In this document: piece after piece, positions 1 through 9,125 of the stretch
Position numbering within the stretch: position 1 is the first letter of the stretch
Layout: every line of letters starts with the position of its first letter
NCBI RefSeq assembly: GCF_001866665.1
Contig: NZ_MLYO01000068.1
Span: 1-64,000, forward strand
Origin: Streptomyces monashensis
GTDB lineage: Bacteria > Actinomycetota > Actinomycetes > Streptomycetales > Streptomycetaceae
Length of the DNA stretch: 64,000 nucleotides
Direction: 5' to 3'
Position numbers and translations under genes: made by a program
Notes under the pieces: generated by a model
The model's database searches: none
Seen by the model: the letters and a program-made list of their open reading frames with translations, nothing else
Told to the model about the DNA's origin: nothing

Positions 1-1
1 A

Positions 2-715
2 CTCGACCTGGGCCGCGTCGAGCGCTTCCTCGCCCTCGCCTGGGAGTCCGGCGCCCGGCCCGTCGTCGTCCTCGGCAAGGCCGACCTCGTGCCGGACCCG
101 GTCACCCGCGCCCACCTCGTGCACGACGTCGAGATCAGCGCGCCCGGCGTGCCCGTGCTCGGCGTCAGCGCCCTGCACGGCGACGGGCTCGACGCCCTCG
201 TCGCGCTCGTCGGCTCCGGTACGTCCGTGCTGCTCGGCCAGTCCGGCGCGGGCAAGTCCACGCTGGCCAACGCCCTCGTCGGCGAGGACGTCATGGACGT
301 ACGGGCCGCGCGGGACGTCGACGGCAAGGGGCGGCACACCACCACCACCCGCAATCTGCTCGTCCTGCCCTCGGGCGGGGTGCTGATCGACACCCCCGGG
401 CTGCGCGGGGTCGGCCTGTTCGACGCCGCGAGCGGGGTCGGGCAGGTGTTCTCCGAGATCGAGGAGCTGGCCGAGCGGTGCCGCTTCCCCGACTGCGCGC
501 ACGAGGCCGAGCCGGACTGCGCGGTGTGCTCCGCCGTGGACCGCGGGGAGCTCCCCGCGCGGCGCCTGGAGAGCTACCGCAAGCTGAAGCGCGAGAACCA
601 GTGGATCGTCGCCAAGACCGACGCACGCGTGCGTGCGGAGCGCGGGCGGCACTGGCGGAGGAAGGAGGCCGAGGGCAAGGCGGCGCGGGAGTTCAAGCGG
701 GCGCGGTACCGGTAG
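2..715 (+). CDS. rsgA: Ribosome small-subunit-dependent GTPase A (5' partial)
   Basis: This is the C-terminal two thirds of an RsgA (YjeQ) GTPase, which helps late 30S subunit maturation. The reading frame is open from base 2, so the N-terminal OB-fold lies outside the window. The circularly permuted GTPase order is visible: a G4-like GKADLV comes first, then the P-loop GQSGAGKSTL near base 236, then G3 DTPGLRG near base 390. A zinc knuckle with Cys/His spacing CRFPDCAHEAEPDC follows near base 480, and the tail is basic, as is usual for the family. The ATG at 89 is internal and is not the start. Confidence in the family is high because of the permuted motif order plus the zinc knuckle. Confidence 0.95.
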   Translation, partial: LDLGRVERFLALAWESGARPVVVLGKADLVPDPVTRAHLVHDVEISAPGVPVLGVSALHGDGLDALVALVGSGTSVLLGQSGAGKSTLANALVGEDVMDVRAARDVDGKGRHTTTTRNLLVLPSGGVLIDTPGLRGVGLFDAASGVGQVFSEIEELAERCRFPDCAHEAEPDCAVCSAVDRGELPARRLESYRKLKRENQWIVAKTDARVRAERGRHWRRKEAEGKAAREFKRARYR

Positions 716-785
716 GCGCGCCCACAGCGTCGCGTCCGATTTCCGCTAGCCGCCCCCCTCTCCCCGTCCCACACTGGAAGGCGTG

Positions 786-2177
786 ATGGACGAGGACAGC
801 AGGTACGAGGCGGTGCGCAGTCGGGACGGGCGGTTCGACGGGGCGTTCTTCTTCGCCGTCGAGACCACCGGGATCTACTGCCGGCCGAGCTGCCCGGCGG
901 TGACGCCCAAGCGGCACAACGTGCGGTTCTTCGCCACGGCCGCCGCCGCGCAGGGCTCCGGGTTCCGGGCCTGCCGGCGGTGCCGGCCGGACGCGGTGCC
1001 GGGGTCGGCGGAGTGGAACGTACGGGCGGACGTGGTCGGCCGGGCCATGCGGCTGATCTCCGACGGCGTCGTGGACCGCGAGGGCGTCTCCGGGCTCGCC
1101 GCCCGGCTCGGCTACAGCGCCCGGCAGGTGCAGCGTCAGCTCACCGCCGAAGTCGGCGCCGGACCGGTGGCGCTCGCCCGGGCCCAGCGGGCGCACACCG
1201 CGCGGGTGCTGCTCCAGACCACCGGGCTGCCCGTCACCGAGATCGCGTTCGCGGCCGGGTTCGCCAGCGTGCGGCAGTTCAACGACACCGTCCGGGAGGT
1301 GTACGCCGCGACACCGACCGAGGTGCGCGCCGCCGCCCCCCGCACCCGGGACGGCCGCCGCCCGGCCCCCGGCGCCGGCATCCCGCTGCGGCTCGCCCAC
1401 CGGGGCCCGTACCAGGCCGCCGCGGTCTTCGACCAGCTGGCGGCCGAGGCGGTCGCCGGGGTCGAGGAGGTCTGCGGCCCGCCGGGCGGCCGCACCTACC
1501 GGCGCACGCTGCGGCTGCCGTACGGCACCGGGATCGTCGCCGTCGAGGAGCGCACCCGGGCGCCGCGCACCGGCACCGGTACCCGGCCCGGCGGCTGGCT
1601 CGACGCGCGACTGCACCTCACCGACCCCAGGGACCTGACGACCGCGGTGCAGCGGCTGCGGCGGCTGTTCGACCTCGACGCCGACCCGTACGCCGTGGAC
1701 GAGCGGCTCGGCGCCGACCCGCGGCTCGCCCCGCTGGTCGCCGCCCGGCCCGGACTGCGCTCGCCCGGCGCCGTCGACCCGCTGGAGCCCGCCGTGCGCG
1801 CGCTGGTGGGCAGCGCGGGCGCCGAGCCGCTGGTGCGCCGCTACGGCAAGGCGCTCGACGCCCCCAGCGGCGGCCTGACCCATCTCTTCCCGGAACCCGC
1901 CGTGCTCGCCGAGGCCGAGCCCGACGGGCCGCTGGGCGCGCTCGCCGTGGCTCTCGCCGACGGCACCCTGCGGCTGGACGCGGGCGCCGACCGGGACGAC
2001 GCCGTGGCGGTCCTGCTCGCCCTGCCCGGCATGGACCCGGCCGTCGCCGCCGCCGTCCGCGTCCGCGCCCTCGGCGATCCGGACGTCGCCCCGCCCGGCA
2101 CCGAGGTCCCCGACGCCTGGCGCCCCTGGCGGTCGTACGCCGTCCAACACCTGCGCGTGGCGGGGGAGTCGGGCTGA
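786..2177 (+). CDS. Ada-type sensor / AraC HTH / AlkA glycosylase fusion
   Basis: This 463-residue protein combines three parts. Residues 1-75 are an Ada-type methylphosphotriester domain with four zinc cysteines at about 32, 36, 63 and 66. An AraC-type helix-turn-helix follows (about 85-185). Residues 200-463 resemble AlkA, a 3-methyladenine DNA glycosylase, ending in a helix-hairpin-helix (LPGMDPAVAAAV) and a downstream Asp-containing segment. It probably senses alkylated DNA and also excises alkylated bases. The Ada O6-methyltransferase domain with its PCHR motif is absent. GTG 783 and ATG 786 are adjacent possible starts, and GGAAGG lies just upstream. It follows rsgA by about 70 bp and may share its transcript. 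The fusion is known in actinobacteria; the regulatory role is inferred. Confidence 0.9.
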   Translation: MDEDSRYEAVRSRDGRFDGAFFFAVETTGIYCRPSCPAVTPKRHNVRFFATAAAAQGSGFRACRRCRPDAVPGSAEWNVRADVVGRAMRLISDGVVDREGVSGLAARLGYSARQVQRQLTAEVGAGPVALARAQRAHTARVLLQTTGLPVTEIAFAAGFASVRQFNDTVREVYAATPTEVRAAAPRTRDGRRPAPGAGIPLRLAHRGPYQAAAVFDQLAAEAVAGVEEVCGPPGGRTYRRTLRLPYGTGIVAVEERTRAPRTGTGTRPGGWLDARLHLTDPRDLTTAVQRLRRLFDLDADPYAVDERLGADPRLAPLVAARPGLRSPGAVDPLEPAVRALVGSAGAEPLVRRYGKALDAPSGGLTHLFPEPAVLAEAEPDGPLGALAVALADGTLRLDAGADRDDAVAVLLALPGMDPAVAAAVRVRALGDPDVAPPGTEVPDAWRPWRSYAVQHLRVAGESG

Positions 2178-2351
2178 TGCCGCTGAGCCCGGAGGGCGTG
2201 CCCGGGCACCAGCGCCGCGGACACCGCCCGGCGCGGATCCTCCCCCCGCCCTTTACGCCGAGCGGGTGGACCACCGTGCACGCTGCGGGGGGACGGGCCG
2301 GGCGTGTGGGACGGTCGCCTCCGACGAGCCACGGCGAAGGCGGGCGGAGAC

Positions 2352-3542
2352 ATGGCCAAGGTCGGACGGATCCTCGCGGTGCTGCTGCTGGCGATGCTGC
2401 CCGGTCTGGCGGCACCGGCCCTCGCCCACCCGCAGCCCGCGGCACTGCCCCTGTGGACCGGCAGCTGGGAGACCGCCCCCTCAGGGACTGCGGCCGCCCG
2501 GCCCGGCGCCGCCATCCGCAACGTCGTCCACCTCAGCGTCGGCGGCGACGCGGTGCGCGTACGGCTCAGCAACCGGTTCGGCACCGCGCCCCTGAACCTC
2601 GGCGCGGTCACCGTCGCGCTGCGCGCGGCGGCCGGCCCGGACGCCCTGCCCGGCACGCTGCGCGCCGCCACCTTCCGGGGCGTCCCGGCCGTCACCGTCG
2701 AGCCGGGCCAGGACACGGTCACCGATCCGGTGCCACTGCGCGTCCCGGCCGCCGCCGACCTCCTCGTCACCGTCTACACCCCCGGCGACAGCGGCCCCGC
2801 GACCACCCACCAGACCGCCCTGCAGACCAGCTACGTGGCCGCCGGCGGTGCGGACCGCGCCGCCGACACGGACGGCACCGGCTACCGGGCCACCGTCACC
2901 CGCTGGTACTACGTCACCGGCGTCGACGTCCTCGGCGACTCCGCCGGCAGCGTCGTCGCGTTCGGCGACTCCCTCACCGACGGAAACGGTTCCACCCCCG
3001 ACACCAACCGCCGCTGGCCCGACCGGCTCGCCGACACGCTGCGCGCCGGCCGGTACGGCGTCCTCAACGCGGGTATCTCAGGGAACCGGCTGCTGCACGA
3101 CGGCGTCGGGCCGCGCGCCCTCACCCGGCTCGACCCCGACGCCCTGGACCGCGCGGGCGTACGGGCCCTGGTGGTCCTGGAGGGCATCAACGACATCAAG
3201 GGCAGCCCCACGGCCGACGACGTCACCGCCTACGCCGACGCCTACCGCACGCTCGTCGCCCGTGCCCACGCCCGGGGCATCCGGGTCATCGGCGTCACCC
3301 TCACCCCGTTCCGCGGCTTCGCCGCCTACACCGACGCCCGCGAGGCGGTACGGCAGCAGGTGAACGGCTTCATCCGCACCGGCGGCGCCTTCGACGCGGT
3401 CGCCGACGCCGACGCCGCCGTCCGCGACCCGGACGACCAGTCCCGCATCCTGCCCGCCTACGACCCCGGTGACCACCTGCACTTCAACGACACCGGCATG
3501 GCCGCCGTCGCCGACACCGTCCTCAAGGCCCTGACATCCTGA
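2352..3542 (+). CDS. Secreted SGNH/GDSL-family hydrolase
   Basis: This 396-residue protein begins with a signal peptide (MAKVGRILAVLLLAMLPGLAAPALA, described here in two parts: a basic start and a hydrophobic core to about residue 25). After a beta-rich domain of about 170 residues comes an SGNH esterase domain. It has block I GDSLTD with the nucleophilic Ser near residue 206, a GIND segment for the oxyanion hole, and the C-terminal DPGDHLHFND that supplies the Asp-His pair. It should act outside the cell as an esterase or lipase-like enzyme on an unknown substrate. ATG 2352 is preferred because the signal peptide starts there and GGCGGAGA precedes it. It converges on the DUF456 gene with a 19-bp gap. 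Confidence 0.88.
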   Translation: MAKVGRILAVLLLAMLPGLAAPALAHPQPAALPLWTGSWETAPSGTAAARPGAAIRNVVHLSVGGDAVRVRLSNRFGTAPLNLGAVTVALRAAAGPDALPGTLRAATFRGVPAVTVEPGQDTVTDPVPLRVPAAADLLVTVYTPGDSGPATTHQTALQTSYVAAGGADRAADTDGTGYRATVTRWYYVTGVDVLGDSAGSVVAFGDSLTDGNGSTPDTNRRWPDRLADTLRAGRYGVLNAGISGNRLLHDGVGPRALTRLDPDALDRAGVRALVVLEGINDIKGSPTADDVTAYADAYRTLVARAHARGIRVIGVTLTPFRGFAAYTDAREAVRQQVNGFIRTGGAFDAVADADAAVRDPDDQSRILPAYDPGDHLHFNDTGMAAVADTVLKALTS

Positions 3543-3561
3543 GCCTCGCCGTCGCACGCGG

Positions 3562-4044
3562 TCAGCCCCACAGCACCGCCCCCAGCCACGCCCCCGCGAT
3601 CAGCAGACAGGCGAACAGTTCGGCCAGCACGCTGGAGCCGCCCGAGCGCAGCGCCGTACGCAGCGCGGCCATCGCCTCGCCGTGCCGGCCCAGGCGCAGC
3701 CGCTCGTGCAGATAGATCCCGGCCATGAAGCCCGGCACCGCGCCCACCACCGGAAGCAGGACGAAGCCGAGGAACGCCCCGCCGCCCGCGTACACCGCCA
3801 TCCGCGGCGTGGCACCGCTCTGCCGCAGCCGGCGCGGCGGCAGCACCCAGCGCACGGCCAGCGACAGCAGCAGCACGGCGGTCGCGCCCACCAGGACGGA
3901 CCAGGCCAGCGGCTGCGGATCCGTCAGCGCCCACCACAGCACCGCGGCCCACACCAGCCACGACCCCGGCACCCCGGGCACCAGCACTCCGCACAGGCCG
4001 AGCACGATCACCACGCCGACCAGCAGGAGTTCCGACACTCCCAT
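3562..4044 (-). CDS. DUF456 family membrane protein
   Basis: This is a 160-residue integral membrane protein. Hydrophobic segments lie at about residues 4-40 (a re-entrant or helical pair containing GVLVPGVPGSWLVW), 48-70, 88-115 and 140-158. The glycine-rich, small-residue pattern GGGAFLGFVLLPVVGAVPGFMAGIY is characteristic of the DUF456 family (part shown here is the family signature). The biochemical role of the family is unknown. No transporter or enzymatic motif is visible. It runs convergently with the upstream esterase gene and is codirectional with the regulator at 4115-5095 but separated from it by 70 bp. Confidence 0.8.
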   Translation of the reverse strand: MGVSELLLVGVVIVLGLCGVLVPGVPGSWLVWAAVLWWALTDPQPLAWSVLVGATAVLLLSLAVRWVLPPRRLRQSGATPRMAVYAGGGAFLGFVLLPVVGAVPGFMAGIYLHERLRLGRHGEAMAALRTALRSGGSSVLAELFACLLIAGAWLGAVLWG

Positions 4045-4114
4045 CTGCCCAGAGTGCCGGAGAAGCCACGGAACGGCAGGACCGCGCAGCGGGACGGCGG
4101 TGCGGGGGCGTTGC

Positions 4115-5095
4115 TCAGGAGCGGGTGACCCAGCCCCGTTCGCAGGCGTGCCAGCCCAGTTGCAGTCGCGTCGTCACGCCGGCCAGCTCCATCAGCCGCC
4201 GCACGCGGCGCTGCACCGTGCGCAGGCCCAGATCGAGCTGTTTCGCCACGCTCGCGTCGGTCAGCCCGGCCAGCAGCAGCGACAGCACCTCCAGATCGGT
4301 GCCGTCCGGGCCGTCCGGCTCCTCCTCGGCCACCCCGAAGGCGCCGAGGCGCAGCGGCAGCGCCTCCCGCCACACCGACTCGAACAGCCCGGCGAGCAGT
4401 TCCAGCAGCCCGCTGGCGTGCACCACCAGCGCGGCCGGCTCCGCCGTCGTCGAGGTGAGCGGCACCATCGCCAGCGAGCGGTCGGCCACGACCAGCTTCG
4501 TCGGCACCCGGTCCACCACCCGCACCCGCTCGTCGCGGCCGAGCGCGGCCGTCAGCTCGGTCACCGCGTGCGGCAGGTCCAGCGCCGCACGCTCCACGAC
4601 CACCCGGTAGCGCACGCCGCGTACGGCCGCCTGCTCCTCCGCCTCGTTCTCCATGCCCGACACGACCAGGGGCCGGGCGGTGACCAGCGCGCACACCTCC
4701 TGCGCCGCGCCCAGCTGGAGCTGGAGGAAGCGCTGGGCGACCGCCGACGCGCCGGTCACCACCTCGACCAGATCGTGCACCTCCGGCTCGGCCGCCGCCG
4801 CCCGGTACTCCTGCGCGAGCATGGCCGCCGCCAGCTCGGCCTTCTCCAGCTCGTGCCGCTGCTGGGTGAGCAGTGCGCCGAGCGCCACTCCCGGCGGCGC
4901 CGCCACCCAGCGGCCGGGCCGGGCCGGGGACTGCGCGGCGAGCCCCTGCCGCTCCAGCCGGCGCAGCGCCCGCTCGGTGTCCGGCTCGGCCAGCGTCAGC
5001 CGGCGCGCCAGCTCGCCCACCTCGGCCGCGCCGGCGGAGACCAGCGCCCGGTACGCCGCCTCGTGCGTGTCGTCCAGCCCTATCGCTGCCAGCAT
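4115..5095 (-). CDS. Helix-turn-helix regulator (TrmB-like N-term, LuxR-type C-term)
   Basis: This is a 326-residue predicted transcription regulator. Residues 1-70 look like a winged-helix TrmB-type domain (DDTHEAAYRALVSAGAAEVG, then ELARRLTLAEPDTERALRRL). A middle region of about 200 residues may be a sensor. The C-terminal 60 residues form a LuxR-like HTH ending near TDASVAKQLDLGLRTVQRRV followed by RRLMELAGVTTRLQLG. I choose the ATG at 5095 because GGGAGGGG precedes it at a suitable distance and the TrmB-like fold begins there; the frame is open 36 codons further upstream but without a good ribosome site. No target can be inferred from neighbours. Confidence 0.78.
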   Translation of the reverse strand: MLAAIGLDDTHEAAYRALVSAGAAEVGELARRLTLAEPDTERALRRLERQGLAAQSPARPGRWVAAPPGVALGALLTQQRHELEKAELAAAMLAQEYRAAAAEPEVHDLVEVVTGASAVAQRFLQLQLGAAQEVCALVTARPLVVSGMENEAEEQAAVRGVRYRVVVERAALDLPHAVTELTAALGRDERVRVVDRVPTKLVVADRSLAMVPLTSTTAEPAALVVHASGLLELLAGLFESVWREALPLRLGAFGVAEEEPDGPDGTDLEVLSLLLAGLTDASVAKQLDLGLRTVQRRVRRLMELAGVTTRLQLGWHACERGWVTRS

Positions 5096-5575
5096 CGGCC
5101 TTCGCCCCTCCCACGAGCCACCACACGCCACGGCCACGTCGCCGCGGCGGGGGTTCGGCCTGGCGGAAACCGGCCACGGCGCAAACCCGCCGCGGAACAT
5201 CATCGCCGCTGTGCGGGTGACTCTGCCAAGGTGGCAGCACGTGGGGCAGATGGTCGCGATCGCGATTCACAGCTTCGTCTCAGGAAACCAAGCCACAATC
5301 CGGCCATCCGATCGGCGCCGTTCACCCGGCCCGGTCGCGCGGAACGTGGTCCGGGCCCGTACGCGTGCGCGGCATGCGAAGGGGATACGGGGCCGGGCCA
5401 CCGCGGACGTCGCCGGGCGGTCCTCCCGTGGGGGGTGGGGCCGCCCGGCGGCCATCAGCCTTTTCTCGTACGGGAGTTCACCCCTTCACCCGACCCGCCG
5501 TCGGGTGTGGCGGTCGGCGGCGGATTTTCCCGATGCCCCGTTTCCATCCGGCCCCCGCGGTGGACAATTACCGGC
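5096..5575. other. 480-bp region without a gene between divergent genes
   Basis: I see no credible gene here. The stretch separates the divergent regulator (to the left) and the PP2C-like gene (to the right) and should hold both promoters. An inverted repeat of nine bases, GCCGGGCGG at 5412-5420 against CCGCCCGGC at 5441-5449, could form a hairpin. The sequence GGTGGACAATTACC lies directly before the ATG at 5576; no classical ribosome site is obvious there. Confidence 0.5.
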
Positions 5576-7051
5576 ATGAGCCAGCAGGGGGGAAGGCCCG
5601 CCCGTCCCGAGGACGACTGGTGGGGGCAGCTGTACGACGACTCCACCGCGGACACGGGCCCCACGGCGGCGCCCGATTCCCTGGACGACCGCTTCGCCTC
5701 CGCGAAGAACACGGTGACGGAACCGTCGCCGGGCGAGGCGGAGGACGCAGCGAGCACGCGACGTACCGGACGTACAGGGGGCGCGGGGGGCACAGGGGCC
5801 ACGGGGAGCGCGAACGGCATGGCACGCCGGGAGCCCGCGCTGCCGGCGCAGCGCACGACCGGGCCCCCGGCCACCGAACCGCCCGCCACTCCCGCGGGGC
5901 CGCCTCCGGCTGCGGGCGACTGCGCCGGGGCGGATGCCGTCCCCGCGCCCGCCGATGCCCTTCCCCCGTGGCCGCCTTCGGACGCGGCCTTGCCCGAGGC
6001 CTCCGCCGCCCCGACGGCCGGGTGGCGTCCTCCCCGGGAGCCGGAACCGGCCCCGGCCCCCGTGCCGGACTCGCCCTCACCCGCGGTCCCGCCCCCGCCC
6101 CCCTCCGCGCTCGACTACGTGGGCTCCGGGCCGCCCACCTACGATCCCGAGCCGACCGCGCTGCCCGCCGCCGAGCCCGACGCGTTGGGGGAGCTGGTCG
6201 CGGACACCGTGCTGGACGGGGCCCGGTACGGGGCGTGCACCGTGCGGGCCGTGTCGTTGCGGGGGGACTCGGCGCGGTTCCGGGGCGAGCCGCGGCGGGA
6301 CGCGCTGCTCACCGCGCGGTTCGGGACGGGGGAGCGGGCGCTGGTGCTCGTCGCGGTGGCGACCGGGGCGCGGGCCACGCCGGGGGCGCACCTGGCCGCG
6401 GCCGAGGCGTGCCGGTGGATCGGGCGGGCCGTGGGGCGCAGCCATGCCGGGCTGGTGGAGGACATCCGGGCGGCCCGGCGCGGCGAGCTGAAGTCGGGGC
6501 TCCAGCGGCTGGCCGACCGCAGCCTCGGCCGGCTCCGGGCGAGCGCGGCCGAGCAGGGCGTCGACCCCGAGGAGTACACGGCGAGCCTGCGCTGTCTGCT
6601 GCTGCCGGGCGATCCGGACTGCCGTACGCGCGTGTTCTTCGGCGTCGGCGAGGGAGGGCTGTTCCGGCTGCGGGACGGCGCCTGGCAGGACATCGAGCCG
6701 CGGCTCGCGCCGGACGACGACACCGCCGCCGCGCCCCTGACGTCCGAGGGCGACCGGTTCACCCTGGACCTCGGCATCCCCACCCCGCCGAGCCCGTACG
6801 AGCCGGCCCCGGAGCCGCCGCGCGAGCCGTTCCGCTTCCGTGCCGCTCTCGCCCGGCCGGGTGACGCCCTGGTGATGTGCAGCGCGGGCCTGGCCGAACC
6901 GCTGCGCGGCGAGCCCGCGCTCGGTGCCTACCTGGCCCGCCGCTGGTCCGGTCGCACCCCGCCCGGCCTCGCCGCGTTCCTCGCGGACACCCAGGTGCGG
7001 GTGAAGGGTTACGCCGACGACCGTACGGCGGCGGCCGTGTGGGAGGCGTGA
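5576..7051 (+). CDS. PP2C-like protein with degenerate metal-site motifs
   Basis: This 491-residue protein has a Pro/Ala-rich, low-complexity N-terminal half (about residues 1-200) and a C-terminal fold like PP2C Ser/Thr phosphatases (about 205-490). The match is structural rather than catalytic. The segment expected to read ADG reads ATG at residues 262-264. The GDG segment reads GEG around residue 359, and CSDG reads CSAG at 435-438. Only the final D-D-R-T-A (near 484) keeps its aspartate. Because PP2C enzymes bind two metals through these aspartates, this may be a non-catalytic regulator or binding protein. The start is the ATG at 5576 with weak GGTGG upstream; the pyruvate oxidase gene follows after 27 bp. 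Confidence 0.72.
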   Translation: MSQQGGRPARPEDDWWGQLYDDSTADTGPTAAPDSLDDRFASAKNTVTEPSPGEAEDAASTRRTGRTGGAGGTGATGSANGMARREPALPAQRTTGPPATEPPATPAGPPPAAGDCAGADAVPAPADALPPWPPSDAALPEASAAPTAGWRPPREPEPAPAPVPDSPSPAVPPPPPSALDYVGSGPPTYDPEPTALPAAEPDALGELVADTVLDGARYGACTVRAVSLRGDSARFRGEPRRDALLTARFGTGERALVLVAVATGARATPGAHLAAAEACRWIGRAVGRSHAGLVEDIRAARRGELKSGLQRLADRSLGRLRASAAEQGVDPEEYTASLRCLLLPGDPDCRTRVFFGVGEGGLFRLRDGAWQDIEPRLAPDDDTAAAPLTSEGDRFTLDLGIPTPPSPYEPAPEPPREPFRFRAALARPGDALVMCSAGLAEPLRGEPALGAYLARRWSGRTPPGLAAFLADTQVRVKGYADDRTAAAVWEA

Positions 7052-7078
7052 GCGCCGGCCCTGTGCCTGTATGGACGC

Positions 7079-8821
7079 ATGGCCAAACAGAACGTCGCCG
7101 AGCAGTTCGTCGACATCCTCGTCCGCGCCGGCGTACGCCGTCTGTACGGGGTGGTCGGCGACAGCCTCAACCCCGTCGTGGACGCCGTGCGCCGCAACTC
7201 CGCCATCGACTGGATCCATGTCCGCCACGAGGAGACCGCCGCGTTCGCGGCCGGGGCCGAGGCCCAGATCACCGGGAAGCTGGCCGCCTGCGCCGGCTCC
7301 TGCGGCCCGGGCAACCTGCACCTGATCAACGGCCTGTACGACGCCCACCGCTCGATGGCCCCGGTGCTCGCCCTCGCCTCGCAGATCCCCTCCAGCGAGA
7401 TCGGCCTCGGCTACTTCCAGGAGACCCACCCCGACCGGCTCTTCCAGGAGTGCAGCCATTACAGCGAGCTGATCTCCAACGCCCGGCAGATGCCCCGGCT
7501 GCTGCAGAGCGCCATCCAGCACGCGGTCGGCCGCAGCGGCGTGAGCGTCGTCTCGCTGCCCGGTGACATCGCCGCCGAGCCGGCCCCGGAGAAGGCCGCG
7601 CAGAGCGCCCTCGTCACGTCCCGGCCCACCGTCCGCCCCGGCGACGCCGAGATCGACGCGCTCGCGGAGATGATCGACGAGGCCCGCCGGGTCACCCTGT
7701 TCTGCGGCAGCGGCACCGCCGGCGCGCACGCCGAGGTCATGGAGTTCGCCGGGCGGATCAAGTCGCCGGTGGGGCACGCCCTGCGCGGCAAGGAGTGGAT
7801 CCAGTACGACAACCCGTACGACGTCGGCATGAGCGGTCTGCTCGGCTACGGCGCCGCCTACGAGGCCACCCACGAGTGCGACCTGCTGATCCTGCTCGGC
7901 ACCGACTTCCCGTACAACGCCTTCCTGCCCGACGACGTGCAGATCGCGCAGATCGACGTACGGCCCGAGGTGCTCGGCCGCCGCTCCCGGCTCGACCTCG
8001 CCGTGTGGGGCGACGTACGCGAGACGCTGCGCTGTCTCATCCCGCGAGTGAAGGAGAAGACCGACCGGCGCTTCCTCGACCGGATGCTGAAGAAGCACAC
8101 CGACGCGCTGGAGGGCGTGGTCAAGGCGTACACCCGCAAGGTCGACAAGCACGTCCCGATCCACCCCGAGTACGTGGCCGCCGTCCTCGACGACGTCGCC
8201 GACGACGACGCCGTGTTCACCGTCGACACCGGCATGTGCAACGTGTGGGCGGCGCGGTACGTCTCGCCCAACGGGCGCCGCCGGATCATCGGTTCGTTCT
8301 CGCACGGCTCGATGGCGAACGCGCTGCCCATGGCGATCGGCGCCCAGTTCACCGACCGGGGCCGGCAGGTGGTGTCGATGTCGGGCGACGGCGGCTTCTC
8401 GATGCTGATGGGCGACTTCCTGACCCTCGTCCAGCACGACCTTCCGGTCAAGGTGGTGCTGTTCGACAACTCCTCGCTCGGCATGGTCGAGCTGGAGATG
8501 CTGGTCGCCGGACTGCCCTCGTACGGCACCACCAACGTCAACCCCGACTTCGCCGCCGTCGCACGGGCGTGCGGGGCGTACGGGGTGCGGGTGGAGAAGC
8601 CCAAACAGCTCGCCGGGGCGCTCAAGGACGCCTTCAGACACCGGGGACCGGCGCTGGTGGACATCGTCACCGACCCCAACGCGCTGTCCATCCCGCCGAA
8701 GATCAGCGCCGAGATGGTCACCGGGTTCGCGCTCTCCGCGTCCAGGATCGTGCTCGACGGCGGGGTCGGCCGGATGCTTCAGATGGCCCGCTCCAATCTG
8801 CGCAACGTGCCACGTCCTTAG
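7079..8821 (+). CDS. poxB: Thiamine-diphosphate-dependent pyruvate oxidase/dehydrogenase (quinone)
   Basis: This 580-residue protein has the full three-domain ThDP enzyme architecture. The N-terminal PYR domain contains the activating glutamate in HEETAAFAAGAEA (about residues 48-60). The central domain corresponds to the FAD-binding domain of PoxB. The C-terminal PP domain has the GDG motif (SGDGGFSML, about residue 438) ending in FDNSS, which binds Mg-ThDP. Overall similarity in length and motif order fits pyruvate:quinone oxidoreductase, which converts pyruvate to acetate and CO2 at the membrane. Acetolactate synthase and glyoxylate carboligase are related; Gcl is encoded separately at 44415-46202. 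The gene may be cotranscribed with the PP2C-like gene upstream (27-bp gap). Confidence 0.88.
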   Translation: MAKQNVAEQFVDILVRAGVRRLYGVVGDSLNPVVDAVRRNSAIDWIHVRHEETAAFAAGAEAQITGKLAACAGSCGPGNLHLINGLYDAHRSMAPVLALASQIPSSEIGLGYFQETHPDRLFQECSHYSELISNARQMPRLLQSAIQHAVGRSGVSVVSLPGDIAAEPAPEKAAQSALVTSRPTVRPGDAEIDALAEMIDEARRVTLFCGSGTAGAHAEVMEFAGRIKSPVGHALRGKEWIQYDNPYDVGMSGLLGYGAAYEATHECDLLILLGTDFPYNAFLPDDVQIAQIDVRPEVLGRRSRLDLAVWGDVRETLRCLIPRVKEKTDRRFLDRMLKKHTDALEGVVKAYTRKVDKHVPIHPEYVAAVLDDVADDDAVFTVDTGMCNVWAARYVSPNGRRRIIGSFSHGSMANALPMAIGAQFTDRGRQVVSMSGDGGFSMLMGDFLTLVQHDLPVKVVLFDNSSLGMVELEMLVAGLPSYGTTNVNPDFAAVARACGAYGVRVEKPKQLAGALKDAFRHRGPALVDIVTDPNALSIPPKISAEMVTGFALSASRIVLDGGVGRMLQMARSNLRNVPRP

Positions 8822-9125
8822 CGCCTCCGCAGCGACCGGAGGGGCGGATTTCGGCCAGTTTCACGGGGTGTGACGGTGTGCCGACGGCCGGTGCCGGGCG
8901 CATCTGCCCGGCCGTCCCGGGGCGTCCGTGGCGGCCTGCGCCTTCCCGGGAGGCGGGGACGCGGGTGCGGGGCGGCCCGCCGGGCGGCCCGCACGCCCGG
9001 CACCCGTGGCCGAACAGCGGTCCTCGGGCGGGGGCCAGGACTGCCCCGGTCTCTGCTGGGCAAGCATCCCCCGTGAACGTGTTCGACCAGGAGGGGCAGG
9101 GGAAGACAGCGTGCGGGCGGGGGTC
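8822..9125. other. 304-bp gap between poxB and the ATPase gene
   Basis: No gene is supported. The stretch is GC-rich with short overlapping GGCGGCC-type inverted repeats near 8965-8990. It probably contains the poxB transcript end and the promoter of the downstream anti-sigma-factor-like ATPase gene, but I cannot place a convincing -10/-35 pair. Confidence 0.4.

Noticed and set aside
6077..8641. 854-codon antisense open frame opposite the PP2C-like and poxB genes
   Set aside because: It is a GC-bias shadow: its composition is Gly/His/Val/Arg-rich and no motif is present, while the plus strand has complete PP2C-like and ThDP enzyme motifs.
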